Part shown: positions 9,240-18,279 of the stretch, piece after piece
How the letters are laid out: each line of letters starts with the position of its first letter
How positions within the stretch are numbered: position 1 is the first letter of the stretch
Source of the DNA: Galbibacter sp035306585
Lineage (GTDB): Bacteria > Bacteroidota > Bacteroidia > Flavobacteriales > Flavobacteriaceae
Direction of reading: 5' to 3'
Length of the DNA stretch: 64,000 nt
NCBI RefSeq assembly: GCF_035306585.1
Contig: NZ_DATGNU010000123.1
Span: forward strand, 1-64,000
Program-made: the position numbers and the translations under genes
Notes under the pieces: model-generated
What the model saw: only the letters and a program-made list of their open reading frames with translations
Databases searched by the model: none
What the model was told of the DNA's origin: nothing

Positions 9240-9317
9240 AAAATAAATTAAACATTGGGATACCATAAGATATCCTTTTTAAACCTAATTTTTCCGTCGT
9301 AATTTGTTGCCGTTCTT

Positions 9318-11120
9318 ATGATTGCTAAAGTGATGCGTGTTTTAATTATTTTCATTTTGTTACTACTAGTTACTTTTGAGTCCTCTGCTCAAGATCAAAT
9401 TATTGCACGTCAGTATTTTGAAGAAGGTAATTTTGAGCAAGCAGCCATTTATTACGAACGATTTTATAAAAACAACCCATCCAATAGTGGTGTGATTATT
9501 CCTTTGGTAGCGACTTATCAGCAATTAGAAAGGTATCAAGAGGCGGAGGAAATCCTCTTAAGCGCAGCCAAAGGAGAAAAGGTTAATCCAGTGATTTATG
9601 TTGAGGTTGGTTATAATTACCACCTGATGGGCAAGCATAAGAAAGCAGAAACCTACTATGATAAGGCTATTTCTTTGATAGATGATAATCCCAATTATGC
9701 ATATATTCTTGGGAGAACTTTTAGGTCTAAAACACTTTTGGATCAAGCAATTAGTAGTTATAAGAGGGCTATGGAGCGCAATGAAAAGTTGAATTTTAAT
9801 TATGATCTTGCTACTATTTACGGAGAACGCGGTGAGGTAGAGCTTATGTATTCCATGTATCTGGATCTGATTAAAAAGAGTCCAAATTTAGCACCTACTA
9901 TTAAGAGAAATCTAAGCCGTTTTGTCACTGAAGACCCTGCAAGTGAAAACAATACATTGTTTAAAAAAGCCTTGCTTAGAAAGACACAATCTGAGCCCGA
10001 TGTGCTTTGGAATGAGATGTTGAGCTGGATGTTTGTACAACAAAGAGACTATCGAAATGCCTTTGTACAGCAAAAGGCAGTATACAAACGATCTGAGGGC
10101 AGCACTTTGGATGATATTGTAGATTTAGGAGTGTTGGCTTTAGAAAATAACGATGAAGATACAGCGCGCGCCATTAATGAATTTGTCATTGAGCAATCAA
10201 CTGACTTGCAATTAACCATACAGGCCAAGTTGAATTTAATTAACTTGAAAATCGCACAGAGCGATACCAGTAATTACCGCACCATCAAAAACGATTTTGA
10301 CGACCTTTTAAGTCAATATGGAAACTCGGTTAATACGTTGATGGTACAAATTCAATATGCTAAATTTTTGGCATTTCAGATGGGTCAATCCGAGTTTGCT
10401 CAACAGCTTATAAAACAAGCAATGACCTTGTCAAGTGATCGCTTTATGCAGGCGCAATTAAAAATTACCCTTGCTGATATTTTAGTGTACGATGAGAAAT
10501 TTAATCAAGCGCTTATTTATTACACCCAGGTTCAAAAGGATCTTAAAAATGATGTATGGGGTCAATATGCTCGGTTTAAAGTAGCTCAGACGAGTTTTTA
10601 TAAAGGAGATTTCACTTGGGCAGAAACCCAGTTAAATGTATTAAAATCTTCCACCTCCCAATTAATCGCCAATGATGCTTTGGAATTAAAACTATTGATC
10701 TCAGATAACATAAAGAAAGACACTACCCATGCGGCCCTTAAATTATATGCTAAAGCAGATTTGTTGGCCTATCAAAACAATACTGAGCAAAGTATAAACA
10801 TGCTAGAAGAAATCTTGGAGAACCATAAGGGAGATCCTATTGAAGATGAAGCTTTGTTAAAGCAAGGGGCACTTTATGAGCAAGTTAAAGAGTTTGATAA
10901 AGCGGCCTTGAATTATGAAAAAATCATTTCCTTTTACCCTGATGGAATATTGATGGATGATGCGCTGTTTCATCTTGGGGTATTGAACTTTGAAAAAAGG
11001 AAGATGCCTGAAGAGGCGAAAAAACTACTCGAGCGTATCATTTTTGAACATCAAGATAGTATTTATTTTGTTCAAGCAAGAGCATTATACCGCTCCATTC
11101 GCGGTGATCAATTAGAATAG
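9318..11120 (+). CDS. Secreted tetratricopeptide-repeat protein
   Basis: A 600-residue exported protein with a signal peptide of about 24 residues (hydrophobic LIIFILLLLVTF, cleavage near SSAQ). The rest is helical repeats. TPR-like units are clear at about residues 30-165 (YYERFYKNNP, AETYYDKAI) and again in the C-terminal third (ALIYYTQVQ, AALNYEKIISFYP). The protein probably acts as a periplasmic scaffold; no catalytic motif is seen. A short gap of 31 bases separates it from the DUF4286 gene, and flavobacteria often keep TPR, DUF4286 and rsmA genes together. The start at 9318 is used; a second ATG at 9333 would also leave an intact signal peptide. Confidence 0.8.
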   Translation: MIAKVMRVLIIFILLLLVTFESSAQDQIIARQYFEEGNFEQAAIYYERFYKNNPSNSGVIIPLVATYQQLERYQEAEEILLSAAKGEKVNPVIYVEVGYNYHLMGKHKKAETYYDKAISLIDDNPNYAYILGRTFRSKTLLDQAISSYKRAMERNEKLNFNYDLATIYGERGEVELMYSMYLDLIKKSPNLAPTIKRNLSRFVTEDPASENNTLFKKALLRKTQSEPDVLWNEMLSWMFVQQRDYRNAFVQQKAVYKRSEGSTLDDIVDLGVLALENNDEDTARAINEFVIEQSTDLQLTIQAKLNLINLKIAQSDTSNYRTIKNDFDDLLSQYGNSVNTLMVQIQYAKFLAFQMGQSEFAQQLIKQAMTLSSDRFMQAQLKITLADILVYDEKFNQALIYYTQVQKDLKNDVWGQYARFKVAQTSFYKGDFTWAETQLNVLKSSTSQLIANDALELKLLISDNIKKDTTHAALKLYAKADLLAYQNNTEQSINMLEEILENHKGDPIEDEALLKQGALYEQVKEFDKAALNYEKIISFYPDGILMDDALFHLGVLNFEKRKMPEEAKKLLERIIFEHQDSIYFVQARALYRSIRGDQLE

Positions 11121-11151
11121 AGAAGAACAATTATATAACTGAATTAGTAAG

Positions 11152-11463
11152 ATGTATATATACAATGTAACGGTCAATGTCGATCAGGAAATACACCAAC
11201 AATGGCTACAATGGATGAGAGAAACCTATATTCCAGAAATGTTGCGAACCAAACTTTTTACCAACGCCAGAATATTGCGCGTGCTCGTAGAGGAGGAAAT
11301 GGGTGGAATGACTTTTTCAGTACAGTACCTTGCCAAAGATAAAGCATCTCTTGAGCGGTATTATTTGGAGTATGATCAGGAATTTAGAATTAAAGAGAGG
11401 CAACGTTTTTCTGATAATTTAGTGCGTTTTACTACCGATCTTCAGGTCTTAAGTGAACATTAA
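11152..11463 (+). CDS. DUF4286 family protein
   Basis: Small cytoplasmic protein of 103 residues matching the DUF4286 family: it begins MYIYNVTVNVD, has the motif HQQWLQWM, and contains TFSVQYLAKDKASLERYY. The fold suggested by the alternating beta and alpha pattern is ferredoxin-like. The function is not known. It sits between the TPR gene and rsmA in the same direction. Confidence 0.85.
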   Translation: MYIYNVTVNVDQEIHQQWLQWMRETYIPEMLRTKLFTNARILRVLVEEEMGGMTFSVQYLAKDKASLERYYLEYDQEFRIKERQRFSDNLVRFTTDLQVLSEH

Positions 11464-11508
11464 ATTACACAGGATGTATTTTTTTATGGTCATTGACCTA
11501 GGAAACTG

Positions 11509-11516
11509 TATTTTTG
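11509..11516 (+). promoter_or_regulatory. -7 promoter element before rsmA
   Basis: TATTTTTG is an exact match to TAnnTTTG, 65 bases before the rsmA ATG. The nearest upstream TTG (11493-11495) is only 13 bases away, so the -33 element is not convincing. The leader that follows contains a small hairpin GATCT/AGATC. Confidence 0.35.
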
Positions 11517-11581
11517 ATCTTTGAAAGATCTGTTGCCGGACTTTCTTTTCTCGGTATTAAATTCCGTAAACTTAAAAGGCA

Positions 11582-12460
11582 ATGAAAAAGAATAAATTTT
11601 ATAAATCGGCAGGTCAGCATCAACATAGCAAGGATCCAGTTAGAGCCAAAAAACATCTTGGTCAGCATTTTTTAAAAGATGAAAAAATTGCACAAAAAAT
11701 AGCAGATACCTTAACTTTAGAAAATTATACCAAGGTATTAGAGATCGGTCCAGGGACAGGAGTTTTAACGAAATACATATTATCGAAAGGTGTTGATTTA
11801 TACGCCATGGATTTGGATAGGGAATCGATTGCTTATCTAAATGATTCTTTTCTATTGGAAAACCCCAATGTTAAGCAGCCCAAGAGTCAATTTAAAATTG
11901 TAGAAGCAGATTTTCTCAAATATGATTTATCCATACTCTTTGGGGATGAATCCTTCGCTATTACAGGGAACTTTCCTTATAATATTTCCACACAAATCGT
12001 TTTTAAAGCACTGGAATGGCGATCTCAAATCCCAGAATTTACAGGAATGTTTCAAAAGGAAGTGGCACAGCGTATTTGTGAGAAGCATGGAACTAAGACC
12101 TATGGTATCTTATCGGTATTGACACAAACCTATTACGATGCGGAGTATTTATTTACGGTCCCACCGTCGGTTTTTAATCCACCACCAAAGGTCGATTCTG
12201 GCGTACTCCGATTAAAAAGAAAAGAAGGTTTTGAGCTTGGCTGTGATGAAAAGTTGTACTTTAGGTTAGTTAAAGCGGCATTTGGACAACGTAGAAAGAC
12301 GATTCGAAATAGTTTAAAAACCTTTGACCTTTCCGAAGAGTTAAGAGCAACGGAGCTATTCAATTTAAGACCTGAACAGCTCAGTGTAGAAGATTTCATA
12401 AAACTTTGTACACTGGTAGAACAAGATTTGAGTGAAAACATGAACTCCCTTTTGTCATAG
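11582..12460 (+). CDS. rsmA: 16S rRNA dimethyladenosine transferase
   Basis: Also called KsgA. It dimethylates two adjacent adenines in the 3' hairpin of 16S rRNA with S-adenosylmethionine, late in small-subunit assembly. Evidence is the N-terminal KKHLGQHFL motif, the SAM-binding VLEIGPGTGVLTKY, and the catalytic motif NFPYNIS beginning at Asn130 (NLPY in many homologues). The C-terminal PPPKVDSGVLRL and FGQRRKTIRNSL are also typical. At 292 residues it is slightly longer than average because of a basic N-terminal extension of about 20 residues. It is followed closely by mgtE (30 bases). Confidence 0.97.
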   Translation: MKKNKFYKSAGQHQHSKDPVRAKKHLGQHFLKDEKIAQKIADTLTLENYTKVLEIGPGTGVLTKYILSKGVDLYAMDLDRESIAYLNDSFLLENPNVKQPKSQFKIVEADFLKYDLSILFGDESFAITGNFPYNISTQIVFKALEWRSQIPEFTGMFQKEVAQRICEKHGTKTYGILSVLTQTYYDAEYLFTVPPSVFNPPPKVDSGVLRLKRKEGFELGCDEKLYFRLVKAAFGQRRKTIRNSLKTFDLSEELRATELFNLRPEQLSVEDFIKLCTLVEQDLSENMNSLLS

Positions 12461-12490
12461 AAAAGGAAAATTTCAAAAATATATAGGCCT

Positions 12491-13843
12491 ATGATTCCAT
12501 TTAAGCTTAGTGATGAATTAATTGAAGAAATACAACTTCTGATTGTTAGTAAGTCTGATTCAGCCTTACGAACGAAGATGGAGGACTTTCACTATGCTGA
12601 TATTGCGGAAATCATAAATGAACTCAATTTTGAGCATGCCACCTACATTATTAAGTTACTTGATAGTGAAAAAACCTCCGAGGTCCTTACGGAACTTGAT
12701 GAGAATATCCGAGAGCAGATTCTTGGTAACCTCTCTGCTAAGGAAATCGCAGATGAAATCAGTGAACTTGATACCGATGATGCGGTAGATATTATAGCAG
12801 AACTTCCCGAGGAAAGAGTCAATGAAATTATCGCTCAAATCGGTGATAAAGAACATGCTCGGGATATTGTCGAACTTTTGCGTTATGATGAGGATACCGC
12901 TGGGGGACTTATGGCAAAAGAGTTGGTGAAGGTCAATGAAAATTGGAATGTGCTTACATGCGTGAAAGAAATGAGGAGACAGGCAGAAAATGTCACTAGG
13001 GTACATTCAATTTACGTGGTTGATAACGATGGAAAATTAAAAGGTCGTTTATCATTAAAGGATTTATTGACGACCTCTACAAAAGCTCAAATTAGCAGTG
13101 TATATATTCCGAAAGTGGATTTTGTTACGGTTCATGACAAGGCAGAAGACGTAGCAAGGCTGATGTCAAAGTATGATTTGGAAGCGATCCCAGTAATTGA
13201 TGAATTAGGTCGATTGGTGGGAAGAATTACCATTGATGATATCGTTGATGTTATTAAAGAAGAAGCTGAAAAAGACTACCAGTTGGCAGCGGGTATTACC
13301 CAAGATGTAGAAGCGGATGACGATATATGGGTTCATACCAAGGCACGTCTTCCATGGCTTTTAATTGGAATGTTTGGGGGGCTGGGGGCTGCTAGTATCA
13401 TAGGTAGTTTTCAAGGTGCCATGGCCAATCCGATTTTACTTAGTTTTGTGCCTTTAATACAAGCAACTGCTGGTAATATGGGCGTTCAGTCCTCCGCTAT
13501 TGTAGTGCAAGGATTGGCTAATGATACGATTAGAGGTGAATTATTTAAACGACTAGGTAAGGAATTTGTATTGGGTTTAATAAATGGCTGTGCAATCGCT
13601 CTGGTAGTTTTAATTATTAGTCACTTTTTATTTCAGACTTCATACCTTGTATCGGCCACAATTGGGGTCGCATTAATTACAGTTATAATTATTGCAGCTT
13701 TGGTAGGGACTTTTGTTCCGATATTTTTGGATAAAAAGGGTATTGACCCCGCGGTTGCAACGGGACCATTTATCACCACTAGTAATGATGTTTTTGGAAT
13801 TTTAATTTACTTTACCATTGCCAAATTAATCCTTGGTTTCTAA
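12491..13843 (+). CDS. mgtE: Magnesium transporter MgtE
   Basis: Inner-membrane Mg2+ channel of 450 residues. In order: the acidic superhelical MgtE N domain (about 1-130, with LDTDDAVDIIAELPEERV), a pair of CBS domains (about 135-260, with LKGRLSLKDLL and LVGRITIDDIVDVI) that sense Mg2+, a plug helix, and five membrane helices from about residue 283 (RLPWLLIGMFGGLGAASI). The pore-forming segment PLIQATAGNMGVQSSAI is present. The length and order are those of the family. It lies 30 bases after rsmA and probably shares its transcript. Confidence 0.96.
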   Translation: MIPFKLSDELIEEIQLLIVSKSDSALRTKMEDFHYADIAEIINELNFEHATYIIKLLDSEKTSEVLTELDENIREQILGNLSAKEIADEISELDTDDAVDIIAELPEERVNEIIAQIGDKEHARDIVELLRYDEDTAGGLMAKELVKVNENWNVLTCVKEMRRQAENVTRVHSIYVVDNDGKLKGRLSLKDLLTTSTKAQISSVYIPKVDFVTVHDKAEDVARLMSKYDLEAIPVIDELGRLVGRITIDDIVDVIKEEAEKDYQLAAGITQDVEADDDIWVHTKARLPWLLIGMFGGLGAASIIGSFQGAMANPILLSFVPLIQATAGNMGVQSSAIVVQGLANDTIRGELFKRLGKEFVLGLINGCAIALVVLIISHFLFQTSYLVSATIGVALITVIIIAALVGTFVPIFLDKKGIDPAVATGPFITTSNDVFGILIYFTIAKLILGF

Positions 13844-13944
13844 TAGAGGTAACTTTGCCGAATTTTCATGCATTTTAGATATTAATTTTCATTACCATCT
13901 ATAGATTAAGTTGTTTTGTGAAAACTTATATTCCATAATTGGCG

Positions 13945-13952
13945 TATATTTG
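13945..13952 (+). promoter_or_regulatory. -7 element deciding the start of the next gene
   Basis: TATATTTG is an exact TAnnTTTG match. A TTTG lies at 13915-13918, 26 bases upstream, which is longer than usual spacing. Transcription would begin near 13958. The in-frame TTG at 13939 therefore cannot be the start codon, and the ATG at 13972 is favoured. Confidence 0.45.
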
Positions 13953-13971
13953 TGACTATTATACAACTAAA

Positions 13972-14445
13972 ATGGGTAGTATCGGAAATTATGAACGTAG
14001 TGATAATCAGGTTAGGCGAGACACCCTAGAGCTGTATGCAGTGACTATAAAGCTTAAAGAGACCTATAATGAGTGTCAATATTATATGTCATTTGAGGGC
14101 TTGAAAAATTTCTATGAAACTAGTTTTTTTACTAAATCAAAATTTTGTAACCAGCTTCACGATCATATCAAGTCCAGAAATACCTTTGATCTTTTTCTAC
14201 CTAAAGCAAAAAGTATTTATTATATAACACATATCACTTTTTGTTTGATATTTAAGTCGAATGAAATAAAGTATTTGTTAAAAAAAGCACTGCAATTAGA
14301 AGAAAAGAGTGCTGATATTTTAAACAAAATGGTTGATCAGCATACGGTTAAGAACAGTGAATTAGAGGACTTTATTAGGGTTCATGCACATCAACAACCT
14401 GGACGAATCAGTGCTTTAAGGAAGATGATCAACACGTATTATTGA
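13972..14445 (+). CDS. Unknown helical protein
   Basis: Predicted 157-residue protein, not recognised. It has no signal peptide or membrane segment, is rich in Lys, Tyr, Phe and Asn, and appears almost entirely helical. Its pattern of long amphipathic helices (YAVTIKLKETYNECQYYM, then EIKYLLKKALQLEEKS) recalls four-helix-bundle proteins, but no metal-ligand motif of the ferritin type is visible. It stands alone with its own promoter-like element, between mgtE and the dehydrogenase. The ATG at 13972 was chosen because an upstream in-frame TTG lies inside or before the promoter element. It could be lineage specific. Confidence 0.6.
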   Translation: MGSIGNYERSDNQVRRDTLELYAVTIKLKETYNECQYYMSFEGLKNFYETSFFTKSKFCNQLHDHIKSRNTFDLFLPKAKSIYYITHITFCLIFKSNEIKYLLKKALQLEEKSADILNKMVDQHTVKNSELEDFIRVHAHQQPGRISALRKMINTYY

Positions 14446-14477
14446 AAACTTTACCCGTTATAACCTAGAAAAGTTAA

Positions 14478-14485
14478 TACTTTTG
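14478..14485 (+). promoter_or_regulatory. -7 promoter element before the dehydrogenase
   Basis: TACTTTTG exactly matches TAnnTTTG and lies 25 bases before the GTG start at 14511. No convincing -33 TTG is seen at normal spacing. Confidence 0.4.
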
Positions 14486-14510
14486 TAATCAGAATTTAAA
14501 TTGTTTTGTC

Positions 14511-15446
14511 GTGAAAGTATTGCATTTGGATGAAAACCATCCGTTACTTGTAGAAGGGCTTCAGGAGCTAGGTTATGAAAATCATTTCGATTACACATCG
14601 CCCAAAGAGGCGATTATTTCTAAAATTGGAGAATACCAAGGGCTGATCATTCGCAGTCGCATTCCAATAGACGCTGAATTTTTGACTAAAGCTACACAAC
14701 TTAAGTTCATAGGTCGTGTTGGTGCAGGACTAGAGAATATAGATATAGATAAGGCTCAGGAAATGAACATCCGGCTTTTTAACGCTCCAGAAGGGAATAG
14801 GAATGCCGTTGGGGAACAAGCCCTTGGAATGCTGTTATCACTACTAAATCATCTTAACCGCGTTGATAATCAAGTGAGAAATGGGATCTGGAAACGAGAA
14901 GAGAACCGAGGAATCGAGATTGAAGGGAAGACTATCGGGATTATTGGGTATGGTCACATGGGAAAAGCTTTTGCTAAAAAGCTTAAAGGATTTGATTGTG
15001 ATGTGATCTGTTATGATATTCTTGGAGGAGTCGGTGATGAGAATGCCCGACAGGTAGGGATCATGGAGTTTAAAAAACGAGTAGATATTCTAAGTCTGCA
15101 CACACCACAAACTCCACAAACGATCCGTATGGTCAACAAGGAGTTTATCGAAGAATTCCATAAATCCTTTTGGCTGATTAACACTGCAAGGGGTAAAAGC
15201 GTGGTTACCGAGGATTTGGTGGCTGCTTTAAAATCTGGAAAAATATTAGGTGCGGCCTTGGATGTGTTGGAGTATGAGAAAGCGTCCTTTGAAAATTTAT
15301 TTGGGGATGATATGCCTGAAGCTTTTCAATACTTAATTCAAGCTGACAATGTACTGTTGAGCCCACATATTGCGGGTTGGACTATTGAGAGTAAAATCAA
15401 ATTGTCTAAAACCATATTGGATAAAATTACACAGGAGTTCGCTTAA
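14511..15446 (+). CDS. D-2-hydroxyacid dehydrogenase, phosphoglycerate dehydrogenase-like
   Basis: NAD-dependent dehydrogenase of 311 residues. The Rossmann motif GYGHMG (IGIIGYGHMGKAFAKKL) lies near residue 145. The catalytic set is present: Arg in INTARGKS, Glu in DVLEYEK and His in SPHIAGWT. The protein lacks the C-terminal ACT domain of allosteric SerA enzymes, so it is a short form. It may make 3-phosphohydroxypyruvate for serine synthesis or act on another 2-hydroxyacid; sequence alone does not decide. The start is GTG (MKVLHLDENHPLL), which matches the usual N-terminus of flavobacterial homologues. Confidence 0.85.
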   Translation: MKVLHLDENHPLLVEGLQELGYENHFDYTSPKEAIISKIGEYQGLIIRSRIPIDAEFLTKATQLKFIGRVGAGLENIDIDKAQEMNIRLFNAPEGNRNAVGEQALGMLLSLLNHLNRVDNQVRNGIWKREENRGIEIEGKTIGIIGYGHMGKAFAKKLKGFDCDVICYDILGGVGDENARQVGIMEFKKRVDILSLHTPQTPQTIRMVNKEFIEEFHKSFWLINTARGKSVVTEDLVAALKSGKILGAALDVLEYEKASFENLFGDDMPEAFQYLIQADNVLLSPHIAGWTIESKIKLSKTILDKITQEFA

Positions 15447-15554
15447 AAGAAGGTGAATTTGCCTTGTGCAATAAATTTTTTTATAATGTTGTCGGCATTG
15501 ATAATATGTATTACAGCTGCTGTTTGCGTTCATATTACAGTTAATACGACATTT

Positions 15555-15587
15555 TTTGTTAAAGTAACTTCTTTTTTAGTAAATTAG
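15555..15587 (+). promoter_or_regulatory. Probable promoter of TM2 gene
   Basis: TTTG (15555-15558), 21 bases, then TAAATTAG (15580-15587), one mismatch from TAnnTTTG. It lies 26 bases before the ATG at 15614. Confidence 0.4.
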
Positions 15588-15613
15588 TCTGGATTAACCA
15601 AAAAGATATCACT

Positions 15614-15988
15614 ATGAGTGAGCAGGAAAATGGCTTCGACCAAAAAGCAAAAGAGTTTGCTAAAAAGACTAGCGATGGTGCAAAACAATCCGCTAATGAG
15701 TTTTCTGAAGGGATGAAGGATGCCTTTGGAGGAAGTGAGAATAAAAAAATTTTAGCTGGAGTACTGGCGATTGTTTTAGGGGCTTTTGGAATACATAAAT
15801 TTATTTTAGGCTATAACAAGGAAGGTATAATTATGTTAGCTGTTACCTTAATTTTAGGAACCCTCACCTGTGGCGTTGGAGCTGGACTTGCAGGGATTGT
15901 AGGATTGATCGAAGGAATCATTTATCTCACCAAATCCGACGCAGAATTTTATGCCACATACCAATTGGGTAGAAAACCATGGTTTTAA
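15614..15988 (+). CDS. TM2 domain membrane protein
   Basis: A 124-residue protein. The first 40 residues are polar and Lys/Ser-rich (amphipathic, similar to stress-type helical tails). The TM2 domain follows at about 45-112: KILAGVLAIVLGAFGIHKFI, the diagnostic G-x-H-x-F-x-G turn in FGIHKFILGYNKEG, then a second membrane helix. TM2 proteins are small two-helix membrane proteins of unknown biochemical function. It has its own promoter-like site and no operon partner. Confidence 0.85.
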   Translation: MSEQENGFDQKAKEFAKKTSDGAKQSANEFSEGMKDAFGGSENKKILAGVLAIVLGAFGIHKFILGYNKEGIIMLAVTLILGTLTCGVGAGLAGIVGLIEGIIYLTKSDAEFYATYQLGRKPWF

Positions 15989-16089
15989 ATTAAGGAGCTG
16001 TGCTCCAAGGTCTTAGTTGAATAATAATAATGAGTTAAAAATAAAGCTATTTAACGCCCCCAAACGGCCACTTTGACATCATAGTATTT

Positions 16090-16401
16090 ATGGGGTTTAC
16101 AAAAATTGCAGCTCATACAATGGAGCAAAACGAATTATCAAAGACGTTTAAAGCCTTGGGGCATCCAGCTCGGATTGCAATTCTACAGTTTATAAGTTCA
16201 AATCCAGGCTGTATTTGCAATGACATGGTGAAGCAAATTGATCTTGCACAGGCAACGATTTCTCAGCATCTTGTCGAATTAAGAAAAACAGCTTTAATTA
16301 CCAGTTCCCAACGAGGAAAGAAGGTTTGTTATACGATCAATATCGATAAGCTCTATGAGGTAAAACAACTCGTTGGTACCTTTTTACAGGAACCAAATTA
16401 A
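16090..16401 (+). CDS. ArsR-family winged-helix transcriptional regulator
   Basis: A 103-residue DNA-binding protein. The winged helix-turn-helix is clear: LGHPARIAILQFI, then LAQATISQHLVELRKTALI as recognition helix, then a wing KKVCYTINIDKLY. A cysteine pair in NPGCICNDMV sits where several flavobacterial relatives have CVCGDL and where metal- or redox-sensing ArsR proteins place ligands, but a sensing role is only inferred. The start MGFTK is kept over a later ATG at 16120 because related flavobacterial regulators begin with MG-x-TK. No target gene is adjacent in the same direction; the gene faces the acyltransferase 3' end, with 18 bases between. Confidence 0.85.
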   Translation: MGFTKIAAHTMEQNELSKTFKALGHPARIAILQFISSNPGCICNDMVKQIDLAQATISQHLVELRKTALITSSQRGKKVCYTINIDKLYEVKQLVGTFLQEPN

Positions 16402-16419
16402 GAAGTTTATCAAATCCCA

Positions 16420-18246
16420 TTAGGAGGAATCACTGTGGTTGTTTTTAAGCTCTTCTATATGCTTTCGTTCTAATTCAGCTTGAAATTCTTCCATTACTGG
16501 TTTTACAGTGCTCTCTGGAAGGTCTGCAATTTTAATATACATTAATCCATCGACTGAATTATTAAATAACGGATCCACGTTAAAGGCTACCACCTTTGCA
16601 TTTTGTTTAATGTATTTTTTAATAAGTACAGGTAAGCGAAGGCTTCCAGGTTCCACTTCGTCGATTAAACGATCAAATTTATTCAGGTCTGCTGCGGTTT
16701 CATCAAAGACGAATTCTTTGTCTGCATCTTTTAATTTCACTTTAAATTCTTTCTTAGGACGTACGTACTGCGCCACATATGGATCCCAATAGTGGGATTT
16801 CATAAACTCTATCATTAGCGATTTAGAGAAGTTTGTAAATTGATTGCTTATACTTACGCCTCCGATGAGATATTTGTGTTCTGGGTGACGAAGAGTGGTA
16901 TGTACAATACCTTTCCATAATAAGAATAAAGGCATTGGCTTTTGCTGGTACTCGCTTACGATAAAGGCACGTCCCATTTCTATAGATTCGCTCATCATCC
17001 GATAGAGCTCTGGTTCAAATTTGAATAGATCTTGCAGGTAGAAGCCATCGATACCTCGAGATTTAAATATATCTGATCCTAGCCCCATTCTGTACGCACC
17101 TACGATAGCCTTCTCCTTATTGTCCCATAGGAATAAATGGTGATAATATAAATCAAATTCGTCCAAGTCGATCGCACGATTAGTCCCTTCTCCTACTGCC
17201 CTAAAGGTGATTTCTCGCAATCGCCCTATTTCTCTTATGATATTGGGGATCTTTTGAGCGGTCGCCAAAAAGACCTCATAGTTTTTACTTTGGAATAGAC
17301 GCAAGTCTTCTTCTCTGAGTTTGTCCACATCTTGCTCCATAAGAGTCTTATCTACTGGTGTTATGATCTCTTTAGGAGATCGAGGAAATTTTAAGCTAGT
17401 GGTTACTTTATCCAGTAGTCTATCCTGGTCATAGGAGTTGGATAGCATATAGGTTTTTCTTCTAAGAAAATCTGTAAACTCTGGGAGATTGTCAAATTCC
17501 TGTTGCGCTTCCACGCTAATTGGTCTTCCAATGCGCACTCTAATTACTCTATTTTTTTGATTGAGTAATTCAGAGGGTAATTTTGCAGTCCTTAACGTGT
17601 CACTAAAATTTGATAAACGGTAGAAAAGGTTGCTGTTTTTGGCATGAAAATATATGGGAACAACTGGTACCTCTGCCTTTTTAATAAGCTTCATTGCTGC
17701 AGGCTCCCAAGGTCGATCTACAACCAGTTTGCCTTCCTTATTGGTAGAGACTTCTCCAGCAGGAAAAATACCCAATGGATGTCCTTGCTGTAGATGGGTT
17801 AGTGCTTGTTTAAAACCACTTATACTGCTCTTGGCATCCTTCCGGGTTTCAAAAGGGTTTACTGGCAAGATATAGGGCTTTAAGGGTAGGATACGGTGAA
17901 GCAAAAAATTGGCTATTATTTTATAATCATTACGTTGCTCTAAAAGTAATTTTAGCAATAGTATCCCATCGATCCCACCTAGTGGATGATTGGATACCGT
18001 AATATAAGCACCATCTTTTGGAAGCCTTTTAAAATCCTCCACAGGGATTTCAAAATTAATTTCAAATTCTTCTAAAATGGAATTTAAAAAATGCAAGTCT
18101 TGTTTGTCCTTGTGTTTGTCATAGACCTTGTTGAGTGTAGATAGATTTAACACCTTCATTAAAAACCATCCACTTAAGGTTCCTAAGACGCCTAACTTAT
18201 CGGTCTTAATCACCTTAGCGACTTCTTTTGCGCTTACCAATCCCAT
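16420..18246 (-). CDS. Two-domain acyltransferase, OlsF-type aminolipid synthase
   Basis: A 608-residue fusion. The N-terminal part (about 40-290) is a PlsC-like lysophospholipid acyltransferase with NHPLGGIDG (His87, Asp93) and GIFPAGEVS. The second part (about 320-520) is a GNAT-like domain of the OlsB type, with FRAVGEGTNRAIDLDEFD and IVGAYRMGLG, followed by a helical tail. Proteins with this order (OlsF) make ornithine lipids in one polypeptide: the GNAT-like domain N-acylates the amino acid and the PlsC-like domain adds the second chain by O-acylation. Glycine lipids are the alternative product in Bacteroidota. Which amino acid is used cannot be told here. It acts at the inner membrane. 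Confidence 0.75.
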   Translation of the reverse strand: MGLVSAKEVAKVIKTDKLGVLGTLSGWFLMKVLNLSTLNKVYDKHKDKQDLHFLNSILEEFEINFEIPVEDFKRLPKDGAYITVSNHPLGGIDGILLLKLLLEQRNDYKIIANFLLHRILPLKPYILPVNPFETRKDAKSSISGFKQALTHLQQGHPLGIFPAGEVSTNKEGKLVVDRPWEPAAMKLIKKAEVPVVPIYFHAKNSNLFYRLSNFSDTLRTAKLPSELLNQKNRVIRVRIGRPISVEAQQEFDNLPEFTDFLRRKTYMLSNSYDQDRLLDKVTTSLKFPRSPKEIITPVDKTLMEQDVDKLREEDLRLFQSKNYEVFLATAQKIPNIIREIGRLREITFRAVGEGTNRAIDLDEFDLYYHHLFLWDNKEKAIVGAYRMGLGSDIFKSRGIDGFYLQDLFKFEPELYRMMSESIEMGRAFIVSEYQQKPMPLFLLWKGIVHTTLRHPEHKYLIGGVSISNQFTNFSKSLMIEFMKSHYWDPYVAQYVRPKKEFKVKLKDADKEFVFDETAADLNKFDRLIDEVEPGSLRLPVLIKKYIKQNAKVVAFNVDPLFNNSVDGLMYIKIADLPESTVKPVMEEFQAELERKHIEELKNNHSDSS

Positions 18247-18271
18247 TTAGCATTGAATTATCATATACATA

Positions 18272-18279
18272 CAAATATA
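18272..18279 (-). promoter_or_regulatory. -7 promoter element of the acyltransferase gene
   Basis: On the reverse strand this reads TATATTTG, an exact TAnnTTTG match, 25 bases before the ATG at 18246. No clear -33 TTG is present. Confidence 0.45.

Noticed and set aside
12133..12441. Reverse open frame of 102 codons inside rsmA
   Set aside because: It is antisense to the conserved C-terminal part of rsmA; Ser/Lys-rich shadow sequence without a start context.
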